Source of the DNA: Symbiobacterium sp.
GTDB lineage: Bacteria > Bacillota > Sulfobacillia > UBA995 > UBA9673
Direction: 5' to 3'
DNA length: 59,996 bases
Assembly: GCA_020725405.1 (NCBI GenBank)
Contig: DYFB01000017.1
Coordinates: 1-59,996, forward strand
In this document: positions 49,189 through 59,884 of the stretch, in pieces
How the letters are laid out: every line of letters starts with the position of its first letter
How positions within the stretch are numbered: the first letter of the stretch is position 1
Notes under the pieces: generated by a model
What the model saw: only the letters and a program-made list of their open reading frames with translations
What the model was told of the DNA's origin: nothing
Databases searched by the model: none
Translations under genes and position numbers: made by a program

Positions 49189-50578
49189 AGGAGGGCGGGT
49201 TGTAGCGCCCGATCGGCTCGAGACCCCGGGTCATGACCCGCGTCCTCCGCCTCATCGCCTCCCAGTCTTCCCCGGGAGCGAGCGGGCCTTTCCCGGAAGA
49301 TTCCTCGTCCCCACCCCCGCCCGTCCAGCCGCTCGCCTGGGCCTCGCGGATGACCTCCTCGTAGACGGCCGCCGTCTCCAGGGCTACCGCTGACCAGGAG
49401 AACCTCTCCGTCACGGTCGAGCGGGCCCCGGCGCCCAGCCGGGCGGCGAGAGGCGGGTCACAGAGGAGCGACAGGATGGCCGAGGCGAGTTCGCCCGGGT
49501 CGGCCGGGGGCACTTTCAGCCCGGTGACGTTGTGGGCGACCGTCTCGGCCAGCCCCCCGGTGTCCGAGACAACGACCGGGCAGCCGGCGGCCATGGCTTC
49601 TAGGGCGGTCAGCCCGAAGGGCTCGTAGTAGCTCGGGACCACGGCCACCGAGGCCCAGTGGTAGAGGAGGTCCCGCGTCCGGTCGTCGAGGTAGCCGGTG
49701 AACCGGACGGCGTCCCCGAACCCCATCGCCGCCACCCGCCCTCTGAGGTGGCTCTCGTGCGGTCCGGTCCCCCCTATGACCAGGCGGGTCGCCGGACGGC
49801 GGTCGAGAACGGCCGGAAAGGCGTCGAGGAGCGTGTCCACCCCCTTTTCGCGGACGAGGCGGCCGACGAAGAAGACGATATCCTCTCCCGGCTGGGCGAA
49901 GTCGTGCCGCCGCGGCGAGGGGACACCCCTGGGGGCACCCTCTCCCTCTCCCCCGCCCTCGGCCTCCCTCACGGCCGCCTCGACCTCCGTGGGATCGACA
50001 CCGTTGGGGATGACGCGGATCTTGTCGCCCGGGAGCTGGAACTGACCGGCGAGCTCGGACTCCATGTAGCCGCTGCAGCAGATTACCCGCCAGGCCTCGT
50101 AGGTGAGCCACCACTCCACCTCGCTGATGTACCTCTGCCACGGGTTGTGGATGCCGTGGTGGCGTCCGGCCTCGGTGGCGTGGATGGTGGCCACCAGCGG
50201 CAAGCGGTAGGCGTGCTTGACCGCCCGGGCGGTGAAGGCCACGAGCCAGTCGTGGGCGTGGACGAGCTCGAACGGGCCGTCGAGTTCATCTCGCCGGACC
50301 TCGAGGCCCATGACCGTCTCAAGGAAGCTGTAGTTCAGCTGGTGCACCCAGTGCAGGAAGTCAGGCGAGGAGAGGGTGTAGGCGCTCCGGCGGTGGACCC
50401 GGAGAAGCCCCTCCCCCAGGGACACCTCCTCCGTCCCGGCCGCCTCGCGCGCCCCTTGGGTGACGACCTCGACGAGGTTCCCCCGGCGGGCGAGCTCGCG
50501 GGAGAGATGGTGGACGTGCCGCGCGAGACCCCCGACGTTGGCCGGCGGGTACTCCCAAGAAAGCATCAGTATCCTCAT
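49187..50578 (-). CDS. GT4-family glycosyltransferase (glycogen-synthase-like)
   Basis: This 463-residue GT-B glycosyltransferase starts MRILMLSWEYPPANVGGLA, typical of GT4/GT5 enzymes. It carries FELVHAHDWLVAF, VIPNGVDPTEV and VVPSYYEPFGLTALEAMAAG, the E-x7-E nucleotide-sugar site. It transfers a sugar from a nucleotide donor. Given the debranching enzyme 4 bases upstream, alpha-glucan synthesis is likely, but donor and acceptor are not proven. ATG at 50578 has GGAGAGTGAGAAG upstream; the track ORF start (50713) overlaps the debranching gene as shadow. The C-terminal ~40 residues are Gly/Glu/Arg-rich. Confidence 0.88.
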   Translation of the reverse strand: MRILMLSWEYPPANVGGLARHVHHLSRELARRGNLVEVVTQGAREAAGTEEVSLGEGLLRVHRRSAYTLSSPDFLHWVHQLNYSFLETVMGLEVRRDELDGPFELVHAHDWLVAFTARAVKHAYRLPLVATIHATEAGRHHGIHNPWQRYISEVEWWLTYEAWRVICCSGYMESELAGQFQLPGDKIRVIPNGVDPTEVEAAVREAEGGGEGEGAPRGVPSPRRHDFAQPGEDIVFFVGRLVREKGVDTLLDAFPAVLDRRPATRLVIGGTGPHESHLRGRVAAMGFGDAVRFTGYLDDRTRDLLYHWASVAVVPSYYEPFGLTALEAMAAGCPVVVSDTGGLAETVAHNVTGLKVPPADPGELASAILSLLCDPPLAARLGAGARSTVTERFSWSAVALETAAVYEEVIREAQASGWTGGGGDEESSGKGPLAPGEDWEAMRRRTRVMTRGLEPIGRYNPPS

Positions 50579-50582
50579 CTTC

Positions 50583-52787
<2,205 letters not shown>

Positions 52788-52903
52788 GGCCGATAATTCC
52801 CCCGGTACGGAGAGTCTCTGGTGGGACCTACCCGGCTTCTCGGAGTTCTCTCTGGTAGGACCTGCCTTCTGCCTAGAGTCTGCGGTGCGGGCGGGGATTA
52901 TTC

Positions 52904-52978
52904 TCCGGCCCCGCGGGGTGCGGCCGGGCGGGATCCGGCCGGGCGGGATGCGGCCCCGCGGTCTCCGGCCGGGCGGTC
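52904..52978. repeat. Five tandem copies of a 15-bp unit upstream of the debranching gene
   Basis: Units of the form T(C/G)CGGCC(G/C)(G/C)GCGG(G/T)(A/C/G) start at 52904, 52919, 52934, 52949 and 52964. They lie between the small membrane protein stop (53007) and the debranching enzyme start (52787). Nothing else is recognisable in this 219-base gap. Confidence 0.8.
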
Positions 52979-53006
52979 TGCGGGACCCGGCCGCCGGTCG
53001 AACGCC

Positions 53007-53468
53007 CTACTTGGGCAGGAGAAGCATCTGGACCAGACGCACGACCGTGGCCAGGATGGCTCCGGCGAAGCCGGCCACCGTCCCCGTCAGGGGAGGGAGC
53101 CAGAGGTAGGCGGCGGGGGAGGCCGCTATCTCCCGGAAGAACGCGGCGTAGCCGGGGATGAGGATGCCGAAGAAAGTGAGGAGGTAGCCGAGGCCGGCCC
53201 CCTCGGCGAGGAAGTGGGCCATGTCGACCCCGGGCTCAGGCCGCCGGGCGACCCTCGTCCCGGCCAGGGGGGCCAGGAGGGCGGCGGAGAGGAGGGCCGC
53301 TCCGACGATGGCGAGAGCGGCGAGGCCGTGGCCGCCCCCGTAGGGGTACCGCGCGGTGACGGCGACGCGGGCCGCAACCCCGAGAACGGTCAGGACGGCG
53401 GTCGAGGCGGCCACAAGAAGGAAGGTCCTGTTCCCGGCCGGGCTCTGCTCCTGGTCCAGCGGGCCCAC
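53007..53468 (-). CDS. Small membrane protein, unknown function
   Basis: This 153-residue protein has four hydrophobic segments (about residues 17-38, 50-68, 90-112 and 125-148) and a polar N-terminus MGPLDQEQSPAGNR. No family motif is recognised. It lies 30 bases downstream of nadE on the same strand and is probably co-transcribed with it. Confidence 0.7.
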   Translation of the reverse strand: MGPLDQEQSPAGNRTFLLVAASTAVLTVLGVAARVAVTARYPYGGGHGLAALAIVGAALLSAALLAPLAGTRVARRPEPGVDMAHFLAEGAGLGYLLTFFGILIPGYAAFFREIAASPAAYLWLPPLTGTVAGFAGAILATVVRLVQMLLLPK

Positions 53469-53498
53469 CCCCCCATCATCCGGCTTGCCGCGGCACCG

Positions 53499-55271
53499 TC
53501 ACTGCGGGTAGCGGTTGGTTATCGGCAGCCGCCGGTCCCGGCCGAAGGCGCGGGCCGTGACCTTGAGGCCCGGCGGCGTCTGCCGGCGCTTGAACTCGCT
53601 GCGGTTGACCATGGCCGCGATCCGCCTGACGGTCTCCTCCGGATGACCCATGGCCACTATCTCCTCCACTGGACGGTCCTCCTCCACGTAGGCCTGGAGG
53701 ATGGGGTCGAGGACCGGGTATGGCGGGAGGGTGTCGGTGTCGCGCTGGTCGGGCTTGAGTTCGGCCGAGGGCTCCTTGGCCAGCACGGCTTCGGGTATGA
53801 CCGGAGAGAGGGAGTTCCTGTACTCGGCCAGGCGGTAGACCATGGTTTTGGGGACGTCCTTGATGGGCGACAGGCCGCCGGTCGTGTCCGCCCCGTAGAG
53901 CGTGGCGTAGCCCGTGGCCACCTCGCTCTTGTTCCCCGCGGTCAGGGCCAGATAGTGGAACTTGTTGGCCAGGGCCATGATGATGGTCCCCCTGAGGCGG
54001 GCCTGGAGGTTCTCTTCGGCCACCCCGGGCTCCGTGCCCCTGAAAGTCTCACCGAGGGTGTCGAGAAGGGCCTGGAAAGACGGTTCGATCGAGAGGGTGA
54101 GGAGGCGCAGGCCCAGCCTTTCGGCAAGGTCGCGGGCGTCCTCGACACTGCCCGGGGAGGTGTAGCGCGAGGGCAGGGACACGCCGACCACGTTCTCCGG
54201 CCCCAAGGCGTCGGCGGCTATGGCCGCCACGAGGCTGGAATCGATGCCCCCCGAAAGACCGATGACGACCTTCTGAAAGCCGTTCTTCCTCACGTAGTCG
54301 CGCGTTCCCAGGACAAGGGCGGCGTAGATCTCGGCCACGCCCTCGAGAACGGGGGGAGGCTCGTGCGCAGGCAGCGGCGGCTTCCGGGCCTGCCAGCCCG
54401 GGCCGGGCCCGAGGGGAGGGTCCGCCGCGGGCCGGGAGCCCTCGGAAAGCACGACCCGGAAGACCCGGGCCTCGCCGTCGGCCCGGGCCAGGGGTCCCTT
54501 CCGGGAGCGCGGGTCGTGCAGGCGGTGCCGGAAGATCGCCTCGGCGTCGAGGTCGGCGACCACCAGGTCCTCCTCGAACTGGCGGCCCCGGGCGAGAATG
54601 CGGCCGGTGGGCTCGACGACGAGGCTGGCACCGTCGAAGATGAGCTCGTCCTGGCCCCCGACAGCGTTCACGTAGCAGACCACCGCTCCGCTGTCAACGG
54701 CCCGGGTGGCCAGCATCCTCTCGCGGTGCTCCCGCTTCCCGGCGTGGTAGGGGGAAGCGTTGATGTTCACCAGGACCTCCGCCCCGGCCTGGGCCTGGAT
54801 GGCCGCCGGGCCGGTGGGGTACCAGATGTCCTCGCAAATGCTGAGGCCCACGGTCACCCCGGCCACGACGAAAAGAGGCTGTTCCGTGCCGCGGCGGAAG
54901 TAGCGGTCCTCGTCGAAGACTCCGTAGTTCGGAAGGTAGGCCTTGTGGTAGACGCCGGCGACCTCGCCGTCGTGGATGACTGCGGCCGCGTTGTAGAGGT
55001 CGGCGGCGGCGTCCACGAACCCGACCACGGCGGTGATGCCCCGCACCCGGTCGGCGATGCGCCCCAGGCGCTCCAGGTTGTCCTTTACGAAGGTGGGCTT
55101 GAGGAGGAGATCTTCCGGAGGGTAGCCGGTGAGGGTGAGCTCCGGGAAGGCGACGAGGTCGGCCCCCGCCTCTCGGGCGAGCTCGACGTTCTCCAGAATG
55201 AGCCGGGCGTTCCCCTCCAGGTCGCCGACGGTGGGGTTTACCTGAGCCAGAGCCACTCTGAGGGAAGGCAT
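53499..55271 (-). CDS. nadE: Glutamine-dependent NAD+ synthetase
   Basis: This 590-residue two-domain enzyme makes NAD from deamido-NAD using glutamine. The N-terminal nitrilase-type glutaminase has its Glu-Lys-Cys triad in FPELTLTGYPP, YHKAYLPNYGVFDE and GLSICEDIWYP. The C-terminal synthetase domain has the PP-loop VIGLSGGIDSSLVAAI near residue 315 and GNKSEVATGY. ATG at 55271 has AAGGGGCGAGGAC upstream; the track ORF extension to 55574 is untranslated shadow. A candidate promoter is CTGGCT (55406-55401), 17 bases, TACAAT (55383-55378). Confidence 0.95.
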   Translation of the reverse strand: MPSLRVALAQVNPTVGDLEGNARLILENVELAREAGADLVAFPELTLTGYPPEDLLLKPTFVKDNLERLGRIADRVRGITAVVGFVDAAADLYNAAAVIHDGEVAGVYHKAYLPNYGVFDEDRYFRRGTEQPLFVVAGVTVGLSICEDIWYPTGPAAIQAQAGAEVLVNINASPYHAGKREHRERMLATRAVDSGAVVCYVNAVGGQDELIFDGASLVVEPTGRILARGRQFEEDLVVADLDAEAIFRHRLHDPRSRKGPLARADGEARVFRVVLSEGSRPAADPPLGPGPGWQARKPPLPAHEPPPVLEGVAEIYAALVLGTRDYVRKNGFQKVVIGLSGGIDSSLVAAIAADALGPENVVGVSLPSRYTSPGSVEDARDLAERLGLRLLTLSIEPSFQALLDTLGETFRGTEPGVAEENLQARLRGTIIMALANKFHYLALTAGNKSEVATGYATLYGADTTGGLSPIKDVPKTMVYRLAEYRNSLSPVIPEAVLAKEPSAELKPDQRDTDTLPPYPVLDPILQAYVEEDRPVEEIVAMGHPEETVRRIAAMVNRSEFKRRQTPPGLKVTARAFGRDRRLPITNRYPQ

Positions 55272-55604
55272 GTCCTCGCCCCTTCGCGACGTCGGCCTGC
55301 CCGGCGGACTGGGCCGCGCCGGACGAGGTCCGACAGACACCCGCTTGCACCGCCCGGGCGCGGGAGTTTCAGGCTCATTGTACACGTAAGGGGGCGCCGA
55401 AGCCAGTCCAGGCACCCGCCCGGAGGGGTCGGAACCTGGGACCCTGCCACGACGGCCCGACACCGAGGAGCGGGATAGACGCGTCGAACATGACCCTGAG
55501 GAACGGCGCGCGGGCGCCACGAGCAATAGGATATAGGGCACGGCGGCCCGCTGCGTCCCGCCGCGGTCCCCCAATCACCGGAAGGACCGGAGAGAATTCT
55601 TCCA

Positions 55605-56726
55605 ATGAGGATCGCCTACGACGCCCACCCGCTCATCAGTCAAAGCCAGCGGGGCATCGGCAAGACCACGCGGCGGCTCCTCGAGGAATACGCCCGCCGG
55701 GAGAGCCCCTTCGACATCTGCTACTACCTTCCAGGAGACGCCTGGCCCCACCCCCCGGAATGGACCGGCGTGACGCCCCGATTCCTCGCGCCCGGTGAGT
55801 CCCTGCCGTCCGCCGCCGCACGTGACGGCGCCGCCCTCGTTCACATCACGGACTACTTCTTCCCCCTCTACCACCCCTCCGAGCTCGCCGCGCACCCCGA
55901 GCGACCGTTCCGGCTCGTCGTTACGGTGCGTGACATCATCCCCCTCCACCTCCCGCGCGAAAAGAGGAGCGGTCTGGTCCGCCTGCAGCGGTACCTGTTC
56001 CCGCTCCTCGAAGCCGCCGACGGGGTCATCACCATCTCTTCGGCCACCAAGGCCGACCTGGTGAAGCACCTGGGCGTCAGCGAAGGAAAGATCGACGTGG
56101 TCCACCACGGAGTGGACCACGAGGTCTTCCACGATCGCTACCGCCCCGAGGAAGTCGCGGAAGCAAAACGCCGCTACGGCCTTCCGTACCGCTACATCGT
56201 CTACGTGTCCGCCTTCGATCCCAGGAAGAACCACGTCTTGCTCCTCAACGCCTACCACCGGCTCCTCCGTCTGAGCCGCCACCGGTGCGGACTTGTCCTC
56301 GTGGGCCCAGGCCGCCTGCCCGTCGAACTGGGCCAGATCATCGGGAAGCTGCGACTCCGCGAGCGGGTGACCATCCTGAGCGACCTCCCGGAGCGGGATC
56401 TCGCGCTTGTCTACCGCGGTGCGGCTCTCTCGGCCTTCCCTTCCCTCTACGAAGGCTTCGGCAACCCGCTCGTCGAGGCGATGGCCTGCGGCACGCCCAC
56501 GGTGGCCCTGGCCCGGTCCTCCGTGCCCGAGGTGGCCGCCGACGGAGCGCTCCTAGTGGAGCGCGGCGATGACGGAGCCTTCGCCAGGGCAATGGCCAGC
56601 GTCCTCGAGGATCCCGATCTGGCGAGCGACCTGGCCGAGAAGGGGAGGCGACGGGCGTCCGACTTCACCTGGTCGGCGACGGCCCGTGAAACCCTGGCCG
56701 TTTGCGACCGGGTCCTGCGGGGTTGA
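55605..56726 (+). CDS. GT4-family glycosyltransferase (surface glycan)
   Basis: This 373-residue GT-B enzyme starts MRIAYDAHPLISQSQRGIGK. It has VVTVRDIIPLHLP, VVHHGVDHEVF, YIVYVSAFDPRKNH and the donor-site SAFPSLYEGFGNPLVEAMACG. It resembles mannosyl- or rhamnosyl-type GT4 enzymes of surface polysaccharide loci. Start ATG 55605 follows GGAGAGAATTCTTCCA. It is convergent with the nucleotide-sugar dehydrogenase, whose open frame runs 280 bases into the 3' end of this gene. Confidence 0.9.
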   Translation: MRIAYDAHPLISQSQRGIGKTTRRLLEEYARRESPFDICYYLPGDAWPHPPEWTGVTPRFLAPGESLPSAAARDGAALVHITDYFFPLYHPSELAAHPERPFRLVVTVRDIIPLHLPREKRSGLVRLQRYLFPLLEAADGVITISSATKADLVKHLGVSEGKIDVVHHGVDHEVFHDRYRPEEVAEAKRRYGLPYRYIVYVSAFDPRKNHVLLLNAYHRLLRLSRHRCGLVLVGPGRLPVELGQIIGKLRLRERVTILSDLPERDLALVYRGAALSAFPSLYEGFGNPLVEAMACGTPTVALARSSVPEVAADGALLVERGDDGAFARAMASVLEDPDLASDLAEKGRRRASDFTWSATARETLAVCDRVLRG

Positions 56727-57967
56727 CCCAAACCGGCGGGCCCGTCGAGGCGGAGCACAACCGCGCCCTGATCCCATACCTGCCAGGGGTCGGCGATAAC
56801 GGCCCCTGGAGATACGAGCCGGGTCAGCTCATGCCACGGCAGAGTGCGGTATTCGCGGTGCGGAACGGTGACGAAGACTTCGGAAGCCCCCTTGAGGACC
56901 CCCTCGAGGTCGTCCGTCGCCCCCGCGGCGCGGACTCGCGGGTCGTGCGCCGCGGGAGCGCAACCGCGCAGCCGAAGGAGTTCAACCAGCTTCACCCCGA
57001 GCGAGCTGCGGCAGTCGTCCGAGTCGGCCTTGAAGGCCAGCCCGAGGACGACCGGATTACGCATGGGACCCAGCCGTTCGACCTGCTGGATGAAGTACTC
57101 GGGGAGGCCCTCGTTCACCTTCCACGCCGCGAGAAGGAGGTCACCTCCGGCAAGTGGTTGGCCTAGGGCGAAAGCATCCTTGAACAGACAGGGTCCGGCG
57201 GCGTAGCCCGGGTCGGGAATCCTACCCCGGCGGTAGCCGTGGTTCGCCGCCCGGATGGCCTCGTGACCGAAAGCCCCCAGGGTTGTGGCTATCATCAGGA
57301 ACTCGTTGCTGAGGGCGAAGTTCACGTACCGGTGGGCGTTGTTGAACAGCTTCGCCAGCTCGGCCTCCACGATCCCGGTATGGACGAGCTCGACTCCCAG
57401 CGCCCGGAAGACGCCGGCGGCCGCCTCGGCGGACCGCGGGTCGTCAGCCCCGATTATCTGGGGCAGCTCGAAGATCTCGTGGGAGGCCCCCTCGAGGGTC
57501 CGCTCGGGGCAGTAGGAGATGAGGAATTCCTTGCCCGGAGTCAGGCCCCATCGGCGCTCAGCCATGCGCACGAGGCCGACCGTACTGCCGGGAACCACGG
57601 TGCTCCGGACGATGACAAGCGGCGGCCTCGACCCGGCCGCAGCCCGCCGGCCCAGAAGGCGGGCCGCGACCTCTGAGAGGGCCGTCTGCTCCAGAACCAG
57701 CCTGTCGTTCAAAGGAGTGCCCAGAGCGATGATGAACGTGTCGCATTCCTCGATGGCCCGGTCAAGGTCCCCGGTCATTGTGAAGGTCCGGCCGACGGTC
57801 GCCTCCAGGAGGGCAGCCGCCGATTCGTCCTGGAAGGGCAGCCGTCTCTCGGCGACGGCCTCCCTGACCCCCACGTCGGTGTCGACGCCGAGGACACGCT
57901 GACCCCGCGCGGCAAGACCCAACCCGCGGGGCAGCCCGACCCGCCCGCACCCGACCACGGCGATCAT
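56447..57967 (-). CDS. UDP-sugar dehydrogenase (UDP-glucose/UDP-ManNAc type)
   Basis: The first ~415 residues are a nucleotide-sugar dehydrogenase: NAD motif AVVGCGRVGLPRGLGLAARG, FIIALGTPL, VRSTVVPGS, FNNAHRYVNFALSNEF, active-site Cys in AAGPCLFKDAFALG, and AFKADSDDCRSS. The GPCLFKD form suggests the UDP-N-acetylhexosamine group (WecC/WbpA-like) rather than UDP-glucose. The frame has no stop after the domain and continues about 90 residues antisense to the GT4 gene. That tail is rich in Ser, Arg and Ala and is probably not conserved. ATG 57967 overlaps the kinase stop (ATGA). Confidence 0.88.
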   Translation of the reverse strand: MIAVVGCGRVGLPRGLGLAARGQRVLGVDTDVGVREAVAERRLPFQDESAAALLEATVGRTFTMTGDLDRAIEECDTFIIALGTPLNDRLVLEQTALSEVAARLLGRRAAAGSRPPLVIVRSTVVPGSTVGLVRMAERRWGLTPGKEFLISYCPERTLEGASHEIFELPQIIGADDPRSAEAAAGVFRALGVELVHTGIVEAELAKLFNNAHRYVNFALSNEFLMIATTLGAFGHEAIRAANHGYRRGRIPDPGYAAGPCLFKDAFALGQPLAGGDLLLAAWKVNEGLPEYFIQQVERLGPMRNPVVLGLAFKADSDDCRSSLGVKLVELLRLRGCAPAAHDPRVRAAGATDDLEGVLKGASEVFVTVPHREYRTLPWHELTRLVSPGAVIADPWQVWDQGAVVLRLDGPAGLGQPRRTRSQTARVSRAVADQVKSDARRLPFSARSLARSGSSRTLAIALAKAPSSPRSTRSAPSAATSGTEDRARATVGVPQAIASTSGLPKPS

Positions 57968-58986
57968 GGCGCTCCCTCCCGCGGAAGCCGAAGCCTCAGA
58001 GAGGCGGGCTTGGAAAGCTCCACCGTGACGGCCCGGACCATGTTCCGTTCAAAGAGACTCTCTCGTTCGGCGGCGCCGGGGTATCCGTACCGCTCCCTGG
58101 CCTCAGCCATGAAGAGGTGTGGGAAGAGGAGATCAACGGCCAGGAGCTCGAGATCTTCAGGGGCCAGGTCGCGTTCCCGGCGGTAGGCACCGAGGAGCTC
58201 CCCGGCCAGTCTCTCGTCCCAGGAGCCGAGGTGGATGAAGACCCGGTTCAGGAGCTTGCGAAGGTCTCGCACGGGGAGGTCGACGGCGATCCTGTCCAGG
58301 TCGAAGACCACCGGCCCGCTTTCGGTTACGACCATGTTTGAGGGGGCGAAATCCTGGTGGCAGAACCCCGATTCCTCACGCCAGCGCCGACAGCCGTCAG
58401 GATATGGGAGACCGTCGAGCCGCCGGCGCGCCGTCTCGGCACGCCCCAGCAACACGGGTAGCGCGTCCAGGAAGACCCGGTCGGCGGGACGGTCTCTCCG
58501 CCTCGCGGCGGCGGCGAAGGTGCTGGCGCGGCTGATCCGCTCTTCGTATTGGACCGGCCAGGCTCCGAGGTAGTCTCGCGGGTTGGAGTCAGCGGGGGCG
58601 CGGAACCCATGCGAGGCGGCGTGGAACCGCCCCGCGGTCGAGAAGGCCAGGCGGAGGTCGCTAGACCGGCTGAGACTCGGGCGCCGGCCGTCCACCCACC
58701 TGTAAAGGGTATATCGCACCTCGTCGCCGTCGACAAAGGGCAGCCGTGTGCGAGTCCGCCGGAGGGCCGGCACCAGGCCCGAACCGTGGAGATGCTCGTG
58801 AGCGGCGGCAAGGAAACGCACCCGCCGCGGTGGGACAGCCAGCTCCTTCAGCGCATAGCCACCCTCGGAGGTGGTGACCTCCCAGACGGCCCGCTTGCGC
58901 TTCCGGGTGACCCGCCGCAACCCAATGACGGCCACACCGTATTCGGCCAGGGCCCTCATCGGACCCGCATCGGCCGGAGCGGCCAT
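57964..58986 (-). CDS. CotS-like / aminoglycoside-phosphotransferase-family kinase
   Basis: This 340-residue protein kinase-like enzyme has the APH/CotS layout: a nucleotide-binding lobe (YALKELAVPPRRVRFLAAAHEHL), YRWVDGRR, the Brenner-type catalytic motif FCHQDFAPSNMVV, and VFDLDRIAVDLPVRDL for the metal-binding Asp. CotS-family proteins are spore-coat components in Bacillus and Clostridium. ATG 58986 with GGGGGGAG upstream is the start. The longer track ORF to 59307 runs antisense through the divergent promoter and the next gene. It shares an ATGA junction with the dehydrogenase and diverges from the two small NAQGQG proteins. Confidence 0.82.
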   Translation of the reverse strand: MAAPADAGPMRALAEYGVAVIGLRRVTRKRKRAVWEVTTSEGGYALKELAVPPRRVRFLAAAHEHLHGSGLVPALRRTRTRLPFVDGDEVRYTLYRWVDGRRPSLSRSSDLRLAFSTAGRFHAASHGFRAPADSNPRDYLGAWPVQYEERISRASTFAAAARRRDRPADRVFLDALPVLLGRAETARRRLDGLPYPDGCRRWREESGFCHQDFAPSNMVVTESGPVVFDLDRIAVDLPVRDLRKLLNRVFIHLGSWDERLAGELLGAYRRERDLAPEDLELLAVDLLFPHLFMAEARERYGYPGAAERESLFERNMVRAVTVELSKPASLRLRLPREGAP

Positions 58987-59129
58987 CGTCTCCCCCCTGT
59001 TCCGCAGCGGAGCCGATACTGGGCTGTCGGAAAGCCCGGAGCGGACCGGCGCCGGGTGCATTAACATAATACGCCACGCTTGGGTGAGGTTCTCGCCACC
59101 AACCCAGGCAAAGCTCCACCTCCGATGGC

Positions 59130-59155
59130 ACTTCCACCCTGAGTTGCATAGGATT
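59130..59155 (+). promoter_or_regulatory. Possible sigma-K-like promoter of the small-protein genes
   Basis: AC at 59130-59131, a 15-base gap, and CATAGGATT at 59147-59155 resemble the mother-cell sigma-K pattern (AC, about 16, CATAnnnTA). The start site would fall near 59162, giving a leader of about 20 bases before the very strong AAAGGAGGT site. No good sigma-A promoter is seen here. The match is imperfect. Confidence 0.35.
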
Positions 59156-59182
59156 ATGTAGCAACGAAAGGAGGTAAGGCCT

Positions 59183-59533
59183 ATGGGAAAGGACCCGGGC
59201 TCCGAGCAGCAGTCCAACAGCCAGGCGCAGGCCGGAGCCGCATCCCAGCTGGTGGTGAACATCTTCTTCGTCTCCGCCAACGATCGGGAGTGGATCGTCA
59301 AACCCATCGGGTTCTACTACAACCGTTCGGAGAGGCCGCTCACCGGCGGCGGAACCGAGCCGAGGCCCGAGGTCGATGTTAAGCTCGAAGCTGAGAGGGA
59401 TACCAACGCTCAGGGCCAGGGGCTGGCCATCGTCAACGACCTCAGCTTCCTGGACATCCTCAGCCAGGCCATAAGGGCCAGCTCGGAAGACCCTGACATC
59501 CGCGCGGCGCTGAACCCGAAGGAAGACGAGTGA
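59183..59533 (+). CDS. Small NSQ/NAQGQG-motif protein A, putative coat or surface protein
   Basis: This 116-residue protein has no signal peptide. It begins with a Gln/Ser/Asn-rich head (EQQSNSQAQAGAASQ), a hydrophobic beta-prone segment (LVVNIFFVSAND), a polar core, then DTNAQGQGLAIVNDLSFL and an acidic tail. A GAAAGGAGGTAAGG ribosome site predicts high expression. It shares the NSQ-like opening and NAQGQG block with the next gene, 15 bases downstream. It belongs to no family I recognise. Its opposite-strand neighbour is a CotS-like kinase, so a spore coat or appendage role is the working guess. Confidence 0.75.
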   Translation: MGKDPGSEQQSNSQAQAGAASQLVVNIFFVSANDREWIVKPIGFYYNRSERPLTGGGTEPRPEVDVKLEAERDTNAQGQGLAIVNDLSFLDILSQAIRASSEDPDIRAALNPKEDE

Positions 59534-59548
59534 GAGGAGGTGAGGCTC

Positions 59549-59800
59549 GTGGGCGGCGGCAACCAGGTTAATTCGCAGTCGCAGTGCGGCACCGCGGCCT
59601 TCAACTACGGATACGGAACCGGGCTGGACCAGCAGGGAGGCTGGTCCGCCAATGACGGTGTCGAATTCGAGGCGATCAAGAAGAAGGTTAAAGTCAAGGT
59701 CAAGGCCAAGGACGATAGCAACGCCCAGGGTCAGGGGCAGATCGTCCAGGCGGACTTCAACATCCCTTTCCTGGTCACCTACGACGACAAGGTGGAGTAG
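59549..59800 (+). CDS. Small NSQ/NAQGQG-motif protein B, putative coat or surface protein
   Basis: This 83-residue protein is related to the preceding one: NSQSQCGTAAFNYGYG near the start, a Gly/Tyr/Asn-rich segment (GTGLDQQGGWSAND), and a Lys-Val repeat KKKVKVKVKAKDD. It then has DSNAQGQGQIVQADFNIPF near the end. GTG at 59549 is preferred over the track start (59540) because AGGAGGTGAGG is spaced 7 bases before it. It is an operon partner of protein A. The alternating charged/hydrophobic KVKV strand and Gln/Asn content suggest beta-rich self-assembly. Function is unknown. Confidence 0.72.
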   Translation: MGGGNQVNSQSQCGTAAFNYGYGTGLDQQGGWSANDGVEFEAIKKKVKVKVKAKDDSNAQGQGQIVQADFNIPFLVTYDDKVE

Positions 59801-59814
59801 GAGAGGAGCCTCGT

Positions 59815-59856
59815 CCGCGGGCGGTGGGGGTGCGGGCGCGCCCCCACCGCCCGCGG
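59815..59856 (+). terminator. Long perfect hairpin terminator after the small-protein pair
   Basis: A 16-bp perfect stem CCGCGGGCGGTGGGGG / CCCCCACCGCCCGCGG encloses a 10-base loop, followed by CTCTTC. It lies 15 bases after the second small gene. The U-rich tail is weak, but stem strength and position support termination. Confidence 0.75.
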
Positions 59857-59884
59857 CTCTTCAGGTCCGAACCAGCCTCCTCGC

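Noticed and set aside
52821-55478. 885-residue plus-strand ORF
   Set aside because: Antisense shadow across nadE and its neighbour. It also reads through the 15-bp tandem repeat.
58987-59307. N-terminal extension of the CotS-like kinase
   Set aside because: The extra residues run antisense through the divergent promoter and the small protein A gene. A ribosome site supports ATG 58986.
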